DNA from: Carallia brachiata
Lineage: Eukaryota; Streptophyta; Magnoliopsida; Malpighiales; Rhizophoraceae
Assembly: GCA_021464245.1 (NCBI GenBank)
Contig: JADCRB010000001.1
Coordinates: 2,163,345-2,227,344, forward strand
Reading direction: 5' to 3'
Length of the DNA stretch: 64,000 nt
The position numbers and the translations under genes are program-made. Positions 1-10,444 of this stretch are shown here, in pieces; within the stretch, counting starts at the first letter, position 1, and each line of letters begins with the position of its first letter. The notes beneath the pieces were generated by a model. The model was not told where the DNA came from, searched no databases, and worked only from the letters and a program-made list of their open reading frames with translations.

Positions 1-708
1 AGCTGCAACCCCTTCACAATATGTCATGTAAACTAGAAAGCTCTCTTTCAGGATGTTGCTCATGGCTGCTTGAGCCAGACTATCTGAAGGCAAAATATGG
101 AAAGGGGAACACGCCAAGACTCTGTCCATAAACACTTGACATTTCGGTAACTTGCGAAACATCATATCTATGGACTTCTCATCATAGCATGGAAATTCCA
201 GACCGTGGGACATAACAGGTTCGAGCTTTCCAGCTTGATTAATGATCCAACCTATTCTTTCTTCAAGATAAGCTGCATAACCAGGTAGGAAGCAAACTGA
301 AGGATCTGAATTCATCAGAAACCAGCTCATACTCATTTGGAGATGGCCAGAAACATGTGCCTCGTGTAGCTGCTGCTCAAAGCATCGGTTGCCTCCACGC
401 AGGAGTCGATGAATCAGCAAGAGAGTCTTAATGGCTACAATGCGCTCTCTCGTTTTGCCAAGACGGCGAGATAGCTGTTCAGCCAGAAAAGGGATGGATC
501 CTGGAGAATTCGAGACCAGAAAAAGGATCTCATGCATGTGTTTGTCGTCGATGAGGCCATAATCGTGGCCAGTTGCACGCACAACTGCAATCTCTATGTT
601 GGAAAAGCCTTTCCCTTCATGATTATATATCATTGCCCTGCCTATAGATGCATGATCCTTTACTGTGCCTATAGCCAGCCGCACTTTGGCTTGTATGTCA
701 ACCCCCAT
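1..708 (-). CDS. ANTH-domain putative clathrin assembly protein (AP180/CALM family), 3' part missing
   Basis: The frame is open from ATG at 708 down to base 1, giving 236 codons with no stop, so the gene continues beyond the window. It starts MGVDIQAKVRLAIGTVKDHA. A motif RATGHDYGLIDDKHMHEIL at about residues 44-62 matches the KAT..H...KxKH phosphoinositide-binding signature of ANTH domains. The next stretch (SIPFLAEQLSRRLGKTRERI, then a KTLLLIHRLLRGG helix) is also typical. ANTH proteins bind PI(4,5)P2 and clathrin and act in endocytic vesicle budding at the plasma membrane. The C-terminal clathrin/AP-2-binding tail is outside the window. It most resembles the plant proteins of the At1g33340 type, which are single-exon or nearly so; that assignment is from memory. 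No frameshift is seen. The start is supported by family-like sequence from the first residues. Confidence 0.9.
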   Translation of the reverse strand, partial: MGVDIQAKVRLAIGTVKDHASIGRAMIYNHEGKGFSNIEIAVVRATGHDYGLIDDKHMHEILFLVSNSPGSIPFLAEQLSRRLGKTRERIVAIKTLLLIHRLLRGGNRCFEQQLHEAHVSGHLQMSMSWFLMNSDPSVCFLPGYAAYLEERIGWIINQAGKLEPVMSHGLEFPCYDEKSIDMMFRKLPKCQVFMDRVLACSPFHILPSDSLAQAAMSNILKESFLVYMTYCEGVAA

Positions 709-785
709 CTTCCGTCGTCTCTTGATTTTGTTGCAACGATTGTGAGACGATGCAATTGTTGTACACATGCTTGAACGGAATTTGG

Positions 786-800
786 CATATATATAAAGGA
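786..800 (-). promoter_or_regulatory. possible TATA box for the ANTH gene
   Basis: A TATATATA core lies about 80-90 bp upstream of the ATG at 708, on the right side for minus-strand transcription. It also reads as TATATAAA on the plus strand, so orientation is not certain. The 5' UTR would be about 50-60 nt. Confidence 0.3.
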
Positions 801-1086
801 AGTGGGACGGAGATGGTGCGGTGGTGGAGAGATAGAGCGAGTTAGAAGAGAAAGATTAGGCAATGGAGAATCAAATCTAGGTTTTACTACATAACAAACC
901 ACAAGTGCCTTAAGCTTTCCAAAACGAGATGTCCAGTAATATTCCATAGTTCTCTACCTTTTGTTAGCATAATGCTGTATGCGTCGAGTGAAAGTTCGGA
1001 GCCAAGTCAACGAGGACAACTTTCAAATATTTGAATGAAATGGGATTGAAGCTAAGGGAATGTCTCAATAGACCAAGTAATGATTA

Positions 1087-1336
1087 GCCCCCAAGGTGGG
1101 TTTAGGTGGTTAAGCAAGTAGGTTCAGTCTGATAAGTTGTAATTCGAATCTTAACCCCTTTTTTGGCTTTAAGAGGTGGCAAATCTACGCTCTTACGCTC
1201 ATTTGTGGAGGTTTCCTAAGTTTCGGTTCCGACATAATTGCCGTGGGGAAAAGTAAATGTATGGGGCCCAATATTTCTTACCAGAGTATAGGGTCAACTC
1301 CTCTTGATACACATTTAATGACCAAAAAAAACAGAG
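1087..1336 (+). mobile_element. tRNA-derived SINE with 13-bp target-site duplication
   Basis: The roughly 250-bp unit is flanked by perfect 13-bp direct repeats CAAGTAATGATTA at 1074-1086 and 1337-1349. Near its left end it has an A-box-like stretch (about 1102-1116, TTAGGTGGTTAAGCA) and a B-box-like AATTCGAATC at 1141-1150. It ends in an A-rich tail near 1323-1336. This order (Pol III boxes, body, A-rich tail, long TSD) is that of a tRNA-derived SINE mobilised by LINE machinery. The family name is not known to me. Confidence 0.75.
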
Positions 1337-1349
1337 CAAGTAATGATTA

Positions 1350-3416
1350 TGCCTTCAAGTGCAAGCAAAAGCATCATTAATTCTTGGGATTAATCTTGTT
1401 AGCTTGTTGATATTTCTTGGAAGGGCCCTACCCAGTTGAGCAATGAGTTTGATGAACTTGTGCATTGTTTGTTACGCAACAAGAAGAGAAAACAAATCTC
1501 GGTTTCCCAGAAGGTTTATTCATGGGAATATATATGGAGGCCCCATCCATGAGCATAACAGAGAAAGGGCGCTGAATACAACAGGGAAAATGTGGTCATC
1601 GGCTACACTGAATAAAGGCCTTGGATTCTCTTCTCGACAATGGAGATTATTAACATTTCCTCTTTTTAGAGGTCATTGATTGCTACGAATTTGAAAAACA
1701 CATACAAAGAGAATTTTAAATATAAGGAGTGCTTTGAAATGGTCTCTTTCAACTTTTGAGGCTGTGGATATCGATGAACAAGCTCCAGCTAAACTAACAA
1801 AGTCAACGAGCCACGAGGGCATGATAGTGGGAAAAGAGAACCACATTCTTTCAGAATATGATTCTCTCTTGCATCGATCATTCCTTCTCCCTCTTCGTAA
1901 AAGCCAAAACATTAGCATTTTTTACTTTTGGATGTCTTCTCTTCTCCACATTTTTTGTTCTTCGTGATAATAATGCTCCCCATAATTTTTCCTTTTTTTT
2001 TTTTTTTTTGTTAATGGAGATGGTTTACCGTTACAGGGGAGGAGGCTGTTGTTGAAGAGAAAATGAGAATCAACGTCAATCTTTCAATTAAAAGCTTACC
2101 TCTAAGGATAGAATGACAAGGACGTAGATTAAAAACATCACCCTCAGGACAGCTGTGGTCCTAAAAATCATGTCTTAATGTTTACTTTTATTAGAGTTTA
2201 GAGTTATTCCTGAGCTCAACCTTTCTGGACTTTTAAGCTTAAAAAAAAAAAATTCGGACTTTGATTAGGCCCCAAACAATTTGTTTACGTTGAATATTTT
2301 TTCCATAGACTTGGTTCATAATAGACTCCAGGTGTGACAACTGACAATCCTTATTCCCTTTTACTTCTCCTTGTCACGAGTTCCACTCAATAATCTTGAA
2401 TCTCGGAGGACAAGTTTTTTTTTTAAAAATATACAAATATTTACAAGTAATTGAATAAAATTTAGGATGTCTAGGACTATTAATTAGTCCCCACGTATGA
2501 AATTATACATTAATCCAAACTAATACGTTTTGATATTGATGAACTTTATGATGCATTCTGAGTAAATATTGGATAATTTTTCCTTCAACTTGCAAAAAGG
2601 AAAAATGTTAACTAAGACTTATCATTAAATAGTTCCCTTATATTAACTATATTCAATTGCAAGAAAAAAGCATTTTCTATAGAGCACCGATTAATGTATT
2701 GAATGCAACAAAACTATTAGTTTTTACAATAAAAATTAAAAATTGTTATTTCTTATTACAAATATTATCAGTTTTATTGCATTTAACACACAAATAAACA
2801 AATAAAAAATAAACACACAAACATTTTCTCTTTTCTTTAAGCACTCATGTTAAGAGGTTACTTTTTAATTAAACTAAAACTAATCAAAGTCAATGATCTT
2901 CAGTGGTGACCCAAAGATCGTTGGAAAGAGGCGGACCTTGAAGGTGAACGGAGCACAAAATTTGAAACAAACCCTCGTGCAAGAGTCAGCAGGTCCGACA
3001 ATCTATATTCTGTTGATCGACTTTGAGGCAATGGTGCCTTACTGCCTTAAAGAGGATGACGCCTTAAGGACGCGTTTGGGTTTCCTGAGGTTGAGGGAAA
3101 CATTTTTCCTCTCCGCTCCATAAGTCCATTTGCTCCCATTGAGACTGGAGCGCGTTGACTCTGTTAAGATGTAGCCATCAAAAGCTAAAAGAGACCCCTT
3201 TAAAGCACACTTTTGTGCTTAGAACGCTCCTTGTGCGTGTTTTTTAAAATCTATAATGTTCATTGATAATTGCATAGATACAAACATTATAATGTCAGTG
3301 TAGAACAATTGAAAAACGACCCTTGATAGATCATAATTCAAAATTAAAAAATAATCATACCTAAACGTAATTAGCATCTGCGAAGTCCTACGCTTTCTTC
3401 GGCTCGTTGGAAATTC
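1350..3416. other. intergenic DNA, no gene recognised
   Basis: AT-rich with poly-T and poly-A runs and several short open frames (for example 1443-1679, 1734-1967, 2893-3123) that show no recognisable domain, no splice structure and no family resemblance. 2890-3250 is somewhat less AT-rich and could be an old transposon remnant, but I see no terminal repeats. Confidence 0.5.
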
Positions 3417-5860
3417 CTACTTCAAAGGCTTCAAACCCTGCATCGAAAGGGGAATGAAGACAACAAGACAACAAAACTTTAATGATGTGAATGTTTTTTG
3501 TTCCTATAATGGCAGACATCACAGATAGGTGACGTTACATAAAAAATTATCATGCAAAAGAATGAAACATGGCTCTTCCTGTTCTTCTTTTATTCTTTTG
3601 CACTTCGGTTTCTAACAACCATAACTAGTTCTACCTTATTAGTCCTCAAATCATTCACTGCAATGCGAAGAGAATCATCTGAGAGTATCAACCGTGACAG
3701 CGCCCCTGTGCTTAACCTGCAATTTTAAATAGAGACCATACAATGACGTTGAGAGAGCCATCAAATTCATACACCTAAGAAACTTCAATTACCCGCAAGA
3801 GAATCGCATAAACTTTATAAGCTCAGACTAGATACAAGATCTTATGTTTAATCAATATGGGACACGATATTTTGAACAAACTCTTTTGATACATGCAGAC
3901 CTAATTTGCACATAACACAACAAACCAAACTTGAAACAGCGGCAAATTTGAACCAACATAAAAAGCCCTGGTCATGCTTGCCTAAACTGAGCTTCTTTGA
4001 ACATGTGAGAAGGGCCAAACCTTCACGCTAGTACCTATTAGCACATGGCTGAACTCAAAATGAGCCATGAAGAGAGCTACTGCAGCAAAGGAAGATAAAT
4101 CATACTCTTGTGCAATGTCATGAGACCCCATTCCCACCCAAATAGCGAGATACGTGAGTGAAGATTGTTGACAACTCGAAATCTTAAACTAGGCAAACGA
4201 GGAACTTATATCACTGATGCAGGACACTGTACGCTTGAGAATTCAATTTAGCCTTGTATAGGCTCAGCAGGTAGCGTGTCACAGAAATCTAAATGAACAA
4301 CAGAACGCACAATATGACAAATGATGGTAAAAAGGGAGCAACAGATTGACACAATTAAGCAATGGTGCACAATGCTACAACTACAAAGAAATGATGCCTC
4401 ATTCATCTCAAAATGAAAGGTTTGGGCTTCAAGGCATTTGTGCATGGTCTAAAAATGACAAATTCAAACTTGACAGCTAGTTAAAACCCTAAACCAGTGT
4501 CTTCTTAGGTTAATTTCACTGAACCCTAAGCCCGTGTCTTCTTAGGTTAATTTCACTGACAACAAGAAGACAACAGCAGGAAGACATTATAAAGTGAAGA
4601 AGTTGGCTCAAGTGAGCCCTCAAACTCAGGTAAAGTTGAGTTTACTTATGCTAAGCCTAGCAGTAACAAAATCAGCATAAAAAATTAAAGGGCATAATTT
4701 GCTAAATTACAGATTGGCAAATCGGTATCAAGATTACAGGACTCGAATTAGTAGTAAATTATAGGTTGAAAGAGGAATTTACCCCAATAACTTTGCAGCT
4801 TCTGATACTGAACCTTCAACAGCAAAGATAACATCCAACAGTGCTTGCATTCCCTGCATCATCATAATCAAAATATACAAACTATCATAAAGAGAAGGAG
4901 AAGGAAAAAGGTATAGATTTTTTTTTTTTTAATCTTCCCTGATTGAAACAGAACCTTGCCATACCAACACAAATTTAGGATTCTTAGGTCCGATTTGCGG
5001 CCCACAGTCTGAACCCCTGATGGTTGATTTAGGAGGAAGGATTTGAAGAAGCTCTGGTGGAGGTGAATAAGCATCAAGGTCCACAGGGTTCCTGACTATC
5101 TCCCAATGATTAGATTACTAACAAAACCACATATTTGCCATTCGCATTATCTGTGGAGATAAGACAATGAAAGTCGAATTCAACAATTGTAGTACCTTTC
5201 AGTGCTAAAAAGTGCGCAGGCGTCGCAAGGCCGAGGCCCGATTCATATGCTGCGATCGGTCCTCCACCGCCTAATTTGAATCAACCAAAATGAACAAAGC
5301 CAATTACAGAAGACAAAACAACAAACATATGGTGTGCAATTTTTTGCGAAATAGAATTGGAATCGTATAACTGTGAATTACAACCTGAGCAATAATACCG
5401 GTGGGGAGATGCTTGAGACGAACGGCGGACTCGCGTTTGTTGCGGTGCTGGCCGCCAGGGCCCGACGCCTTGAACGTGTCCATCTCGCACTGTTTCATAG
5501 CTCTTCGTCCGTCAATTCCAGGTAGCCTTTCCCGCCGATACTACCATCACTTGAGCTGGCAGTGCTGAAGCTGTAACCGTGACCGCAGCTGAAGGAGCAG
5601 CAGCCGAATTGCAGTTGCGGCTCTAACCTCCTTCTCGCGGTTGCCGTCGCCGTTCTTATTGGAGTATGCAGAAACGACGTCGACGAATGGAGGAAAAATC
5701 TGGAAATTTCAGAAGCATGACACTGGTAGTCGTAATAAAAGATTGAATAAGACGCGTGCCCGCCGCTGCCGCTGCCGCCGCCGCCATCCTTGATTCTGCT
5801 TCCGATCCTTAGACGAAGAAGATGACTCGACCTCCACAGCGACAGAGCCGCCGACACCAT
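3417..5860 (-). CDS. GGQ-domain class I peptide chain release factor-like protein (organellar), interrupted by two frameshifts
   Basis: Six exons can be traced on the minus strand: 5385-5860, 5196-5270, 4965-5095, 4783-4853, 3635-3716 and 3417-3437 (stop TAG), all with GT-AG introns. Exon 1 encodes a Ser/Arg-rich N-terminus of roughly 100 residues, likely an organelle presequence, then ELTDEEL, then the catalytic loop [18 protein letters not shown]. The GGQ glutamine promotes peptidyl-tRNA ester hydrolysis. Downstream exons encode [20 protein letters not shown] and a C-terminal [20 protein letters not shown] helix block ending GLKPLK. The family lacks stop-codon-reading domains and resembles At1g62850 and ArfB/ICT1-type ribosome-rescue factors (from memory). 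Two breaks are visible. At 5495-5498 the frame after DEEL meets TGA while MKQCEMD continues one base off. In exon 2 (75 nt, 76 expected) an A5 run at 5207-5211 shifts the frame after RLRT. Both are -1 relative to the family. This is a recent pseudogene or, more likely, sequence error. Confidence 0.8.
4485..4558. repeat. tandem duplication, 2 x 37 bp
   Basis: The unit AACCCTAA...GTGTCTTCTTAGGTTAATTTCACTG occurs twice in direct order at 4485 and 4522 with three or so mismatches. It lies in the intron between exons 4 and 5 of the release-factor-like gene. Confidence 0.8.
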
Positions 5861-5954
5861 CGCAGTTCAAATTCCGATCAAAAACGACGTCACTCAACGG
5901 ACACGAACCAATATGAAATAGAATAAATGTTGGTGAGCCGGTGGTTTTTGTATC

Positions 5955-6130
5955 GAATTATGTGCCGAATGAAACTAGAACTATTATTTTTGAAAATAGA
6001 ACTGATATTTTTGAATTAGTTGTTATTTTTACATTTCAAAAATATCAGTCGCAGTTTCAAAAATAACAGCTGCGGTTTCGTTCGACACAAAATCTCGGGA
6101 CAAAAGTCTCGGGACACGTAATTGCACTCT
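5955..6130. repeat. short inverted-repeat element, possible MITE
   Basis: Arms of roughly 55 bp face each other: one contains GCCGAATGAAAC then TTATTTTTGAAA (from about 5962), the other is its reverse complement with GTTATTTTTGAAACTGCGAC (about 6040-6095 read on the minus strand). No clear target duplication was found. Confidence 0.45.
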
Positions 6131-6208
6131 ATGAAATAAAAGAGCCGATATTCCCTGCGGCGATTTGCGGTATCGAGTTTTACAAACGTCGGAAAAATCG
6201 CTCGAATC

Positions 6209-6590
6209 TATTAATATTTAAGTTAATATATACAAATATTATTAATTTTATTTAAAATAATAAATTTAATACTCATTTTACAAATTAATAAATTTAATAT
6301 TAAATTTACTTAAAATAATAAATTTATCACTCAATAATTTTATGTAAATAAAATCTATTAATTATAATAACAGATTTATAGAAATATGTTTATTTTGATA
6401 ATATGATAATCATATAAATTAGTTCACATTATAAAAACAAATAAATTTTATTCAAAAATTTTCACAACTTATTAAATTAATTATTTTAGATAAAATTAGT
6501 GTTAAATTTATTATTTTTTAAAATTAATATTAAATTTATTAATTTAATAAAAATTAATAATATTTTTATATATTAACTCTAATATTTATA
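6209..6590. mobile_element. AT-rich MITE with ~120-bp inverted terminal repeats (copy 1)
   Basis: The left arm (TTAATATTTAAGTTAATATA, AATATTATTAATTTTA, AATAATAAATTTAATA in order) matches the reverse complement of the right arm ending near 6590. The centre shares AAATCT..., ATAAATTTTATT and related blocks with the element at 13905-14252, so both belong to one family. No coding capacity. Confidence 0.6.
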
Positions 6591-6591
6591 A

Positions 6592-8137
6592 TATTTAAAT
6601 GACATAATGATTAATTTTACCCAAAATTTTTTGGTGTTTGTTATTTATTACCTAAAAGGTTTTCTTTTTTAAATTATATCCAAGACGTTATTGCCAATAG
6701 ACTAATTATATCCAATCTTCACTTTTTTTTGTTAACTATGCATATGTGACAGATTTTTTGGTGTCACGTCAGATACATTTTGCCAACTGTGTATGACATG
6801 TCAGCATTTTTGATGACGTGACACTTGATTTAATTTTTTTAAAGATTTATTTTTTAAAAAAAGGGATTAAGAAATCAAAATAATTTTTCTAAATATTCTT
6901 ATAATTTTTTAGCAATTAAACAAAAAAAACGCAAAAAAAATATTCATCTTTGTCCTCCCTCTCTCTCATCCCTCATCGTTTTCTCTCCTCTAAAAATTCA
7001 TCTTTTTTTAAATATTTTATCATTTTTTAAAGAATTTTTTTAAATTAAATTAAATTCAAGAAAATAAAAAAATTCTCTCTCTCCTCTAGCTGCTCTCTCT
7101 CGTTCCTCTGCCTTCTCTTTCGTCGCTTCTCTCTCTCCTCCTTCCTCCTCCCATTCTCTCTCCTCACCCCTCTCTCTCACTTCTTAAATTTGCAGCTTCA
7201 TCCATGACATTCAAATCCTTAATTTGTCGGTGCTGGAGGAGTGATTCGGGACAGCAACGGTGCCTGGATCGTGGGTTTTGCAAGGAATATAGGCACTTGT
7301 ACCGCATACGTGACTGAGCTATGGGCAATTTTGACTGGGTTGCAGCTAGCATGGGATGTCGGATTACGAAAATCTGCTTGGAAGTTGACTCGAGGTTGGC
7401 AATAGATAGTATCCAGCGTGGAGTATCAGAGTCGCACCCACACTTCAATTTGGTCATCTCATGCCAAGAAGTACTGGCTCGCAGATGGGAAGTAAACACT
7501 CAACATGTGTTCAGAGAAGCTAATGCAGTGGCAGATGGGTTAGCCAATTTGGCGATGGAACTTGATAAAGGGTTTCATATTCTCACGACTCCACCAAACA
7601 ATATTAGGGACTTACTTAGACAGGATGCAGTGGGGGTTTCTTGGCCCCGAATGATCCCTGTGTAACCTTTTCTTTCCTTTTTAGGCCTTATGCCTTTCCT
7701 TTATTGACCAAAAAAAAAAAATCCTTGATTTGTCGATGAACCAACTTGTGGAGGTTTGGAGAGGCAGGAGAGAGGAGAGAGAATAGAATGAGAGAGGAGA
7801 GAGAAAGGGAGGAGAGAGGAGAGAGATGGATATTTTTTACTTTGTAGTTTTTTTAATTGTTAAAAAATTATAAAAATATTTAAAATAAAATTTTGATTTC
7901 TTTATACCTAAAAATTTTTTAAAAATTTTACGTCAGGTGTCATGTCATCAATAATAGTGATGTATCATACATAGGTGGCGAGATGCATTTGACGTGACAG
8001 TCCAAAATTTGACACATATACTTATTTAACAGAAAAAGTTAATATTTGGTATAATTAGTCTGACGGCGATAATATCTCCGATACAATTTAAAAAAAAATA
8101 TTTTGAATAAAATTAATCATTATGTCATATTTAAATA
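6592..8137. mobile_element. long inverted-repeat (foldback or MULE-like) element carrying a nested LINE
   Basis: Left arm from about 6592 (GACATAATGATTAATTTTA, then AGACTAATTATA, GTCACGTCA, ATGACGTGACA) is the near mirror of the right arm ending near 8137. The similarity runs for about 500-600 bp per side and includes a CT-rich tract on the left (about 6950-7180) and its GA-rich complement on the right (about 7750-7830). Without the LINE at 7230-7718 the element is a near palindrome of about 1.05 kb. No transposase is visible. Outer ends and target duplication are unclear because the AT-rich element 6209-6590 abuts it. Confidence 0.7.
7230..7718 (+). mobile_element. 5'-truncated LINE insertion, RNase H domain and 3' tail only
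   Basis: The reading GGVIRDSNGAWIVGFARNIG...TELWAILTGLQLAWD, then CLEVDSRLAIDSIQ and HVFREANAVADGLANLAME, is the C-terminal RNase H domain found in plant LINEs. The frame shifts once near 7365. After a stop at about 7665 there is a short 3' UTR and an A run from about 7709. Flanks AAATCCTTAATTTGTCG (7213-7229) and AAATCCTTGATTTGTCG (7719-7735) form a 17-bp target duplication with one mismatch. Truncation at the 5' end is the usual LINE outcome. The insertion sits near the centre of the inverted-repeat element, so it is the younger event. Confidence 0.85.
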
Positions 8138-8784
8138 GTAAACTTATCTTTTAAAGTAAAGTTAAGCTTCTAATAATTCAAAAGTTGATCTTAACCCACA
8201 AAGACTATACCACCAAACACCTTTTTCTTCTGTTTGAAAAAAAAAAGGCGCAATGCTTAACGCAGCCCATCACATTAGCAATCTTCATAAAATGTAACGA
8301 AATCCGTTCACGAATAAAATTTGTCTCCAAAGAATTTTGGGATGGCCTTAATTATACAATTAAGAAGGAAAGCAATTTAGATCTCGCATCGGATTTAACT
8401 GTGACAATATTGATAATCCGTTTCATTAATTAAATGAAGGAGAGCAACGAAAAATAATAGCAATAATAAATAGTGTACAACTAAATAACACGTAAAAACA
8501 CGTAAAAAGTATATAATTAATCTATTTATTTATTTTTTAAAATTTAATATTCTTTTATAATCTAACGGTTTAAATTTCACGTGTTAATTTTATATCTATC
8601 ATAACATATCTAAATAACTTTTTTTTCATACTAACGTACACCTACCATTACATAACTAAATAACTTCTCCTTCTCAATATTCATGACACACACTTTCTTC
8701 ATCTAAGTTAGCAATATTAGTGGGGTCGACCCACACCAATTAATTTCGTCTCTAAATAGCATCTAACGCTACAGGTAAAAAAAA
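8138..8784. other. AT-rich intergenic DNA
   Basis: No gene recognised. A frame at 8185-8433 has no recognisable domain. Poly-A/T runs and simple AT-rich sequence dominate. Confidence 0.4.
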
Positions 8785-9330
8785 AGAGAATTCATTTAGG
8801 TCAAATTATAAGTCGATAGTTAAATTAGCCAGAAAATCTATTATTCTGTTTGGTTCTCGGTATGTATAAGATACATGTATTTCTCACTGACGATCTCACA
8901 ATCCCCAACACAATAAAATAGTACAAAATTAGCCATCAGATAAACTTGACTATAAAATAGTGCCTATCCATGATATATAAATTTAATTCTAAATATGAAT
9001 TCCATACGTACTAAAATCTCTTCAGTATTGTCCAAATTTTTGCTATAAGCCTATAACTGCAGATTTTGGACGGTCAGATAGCACAATAACCTAAATACGA
9101 GTTTTAGTAGTAGTGCATGAAAACTTTAACTTCCAAATTTGATCGATTTGATTTGATTATTAATTGTGTGTCGTTAGTTATATATACTTGACAATTTTTA
9201 TGGTTAGTTTGGAAGAGACCTGCTCGGATTTAATAGTATTCGAATAATAGTTTCTTTTTTATGAGTTAGATTGAATGAGACAGACACACGAAAGTTATTC
9301 CGACCACGGTCACAAATTTGATAATTAGTA
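8785..9330. repeat. diverged duplicated segment, copy 1, with LINE RNase H remnant on the minus strand
   Basis: It aligns in direct orientation with 9885-10225: shared blocks include TCTGTTTG...TATG, AGACACATGTA-like, CAGTATTGTCCAAATTTTTGC and TAACTGCAGATTTT. On the minus strand the block near 8810-8900 reads like RE.NRIIDFLANLTID, the C-terminal end of a LINE RNase H domain, decayed by stops. Confidence 0.55.
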
Positions 9331-9424
9331 TATCTGTAATAAATTTTTTTATTGGTCAAAAAGAAGCACATTCAGTAATTAGTTTATTGAAATTCTTATT
9401 ATGTAAAACAAGTTTGCTAATATT

Positions 9425-9680
9425 TATTCAGACTAAAAAACAAAGTTTACTAATATTTATTCGAGGGCTTTATAATGAAATGGCTCAGCAACATTCTTCA
9501 TTGGTTTTTCTCAACAAAAAAAAAACTTTCTCCATTGGTTCCGCAATTCCGCTTCCGCAACGTTCCTTAAACGGAACCAAAGTGCGAAAAAGACATAGGA
9601 TGGTTGACCTTTCCAAATTGCAACTAACTTTAGGTTAGACTGTGAGTGGGGTCTTGCCTCGATTTTATTTATTTATCGTA
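9425..9680. repeat. partial copy A of the unit upstream of NHX
   Basis: Contains ATATTTATTCGAGGGCTTTA, GCAACATTCTT, GACATAGGA, then CAACTAACTTTAGGTTAGAC and GCCTCGATTTTATTTATTTA. These blocks recur in the same order at 10445-11400 and 13076-13720, so this is an older, shortened tandem copy. Confidence 0.55.
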
Positions 9681-9884
9681 AAATCAGTTGGTCAACTTAA
9701 TCTAATTACGACCATTAGGCATAAGTTAGTTAATTGAAATTTGGTGTCTTTAATTTTGAGGTCCGAGTTTTGAATTTTAAAATTGACTCTCATCCCTCTC
9801 TCCCCTGACTATTTCGGTGGACCCAAAAAAAAATTACGCCAATTAAGTATGTTTCTAATAAGGTGTCTACTACTCCGGTGCAGA

Positions 9885-10225
9885 AAAGAGAATTCAGTCA
9901 GGCCAACTATGTTTCAACGGTTACATTAACAAGAAAATTCACTACTCTGTTTGCTTCTTTGTATGCACGAGACACATGTACTTTTACTAACGATTTAACA
10001 ATGGTGCAACATTGTATAAAGTTAGCTGTAAGATGAACCAGACGTTCAAGTAGTGCTTGAATCGTGACCAGTAAATCTAATTTTAAGTTTTGATCCAAAA
10101 ACAAAAAAAATCTAATTTTAAGTAGACTTGGCAACATAATCACATACAAATTAAAATTTTTTCAGCATCGTCCAAATTCTGCTATAACTGCAGATTTTTT
10201 ATAGTTAGATAGCACAATTAGTAGT
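9885..10225. repeat. diverged duplicated segment, copy 2, with LINE RNase H remnant on the minus strand
   Basis: Second copy of the 8785-9330 segment. The minus-strand frame 9907-10149 reads HVSRAYKEANRVVNFLVN, recognisable as the end of a LINE RNase H domain. It is non-functional, without reverse transcriptase. Confidence 0.55.
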
Positions 10226-10444
10226 TAATTTATTGAAATTCTCTTCAGTAAGACGATATGGATATATTTAGTAAGGTAAGTAGGAAGTATATAATTAATT
10301 TAATAATATCTAATGATCTATTTTTTTTCTTTTTCAAATTCAATATGTATTTTAGTATCTAAGAGTCTAAATCACTATATTATTATCACGTTCTCATGAT
10401 TGTGTACCTAAAAAAATTTTTTTGAATTCTTTTTTTTGTCTCTC

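Noticed and set aside
2893..3123. 76-codon frame of balanced composition
   Set aside because: No domain, no splice context and no recognisable family; insufficient for a gene call.
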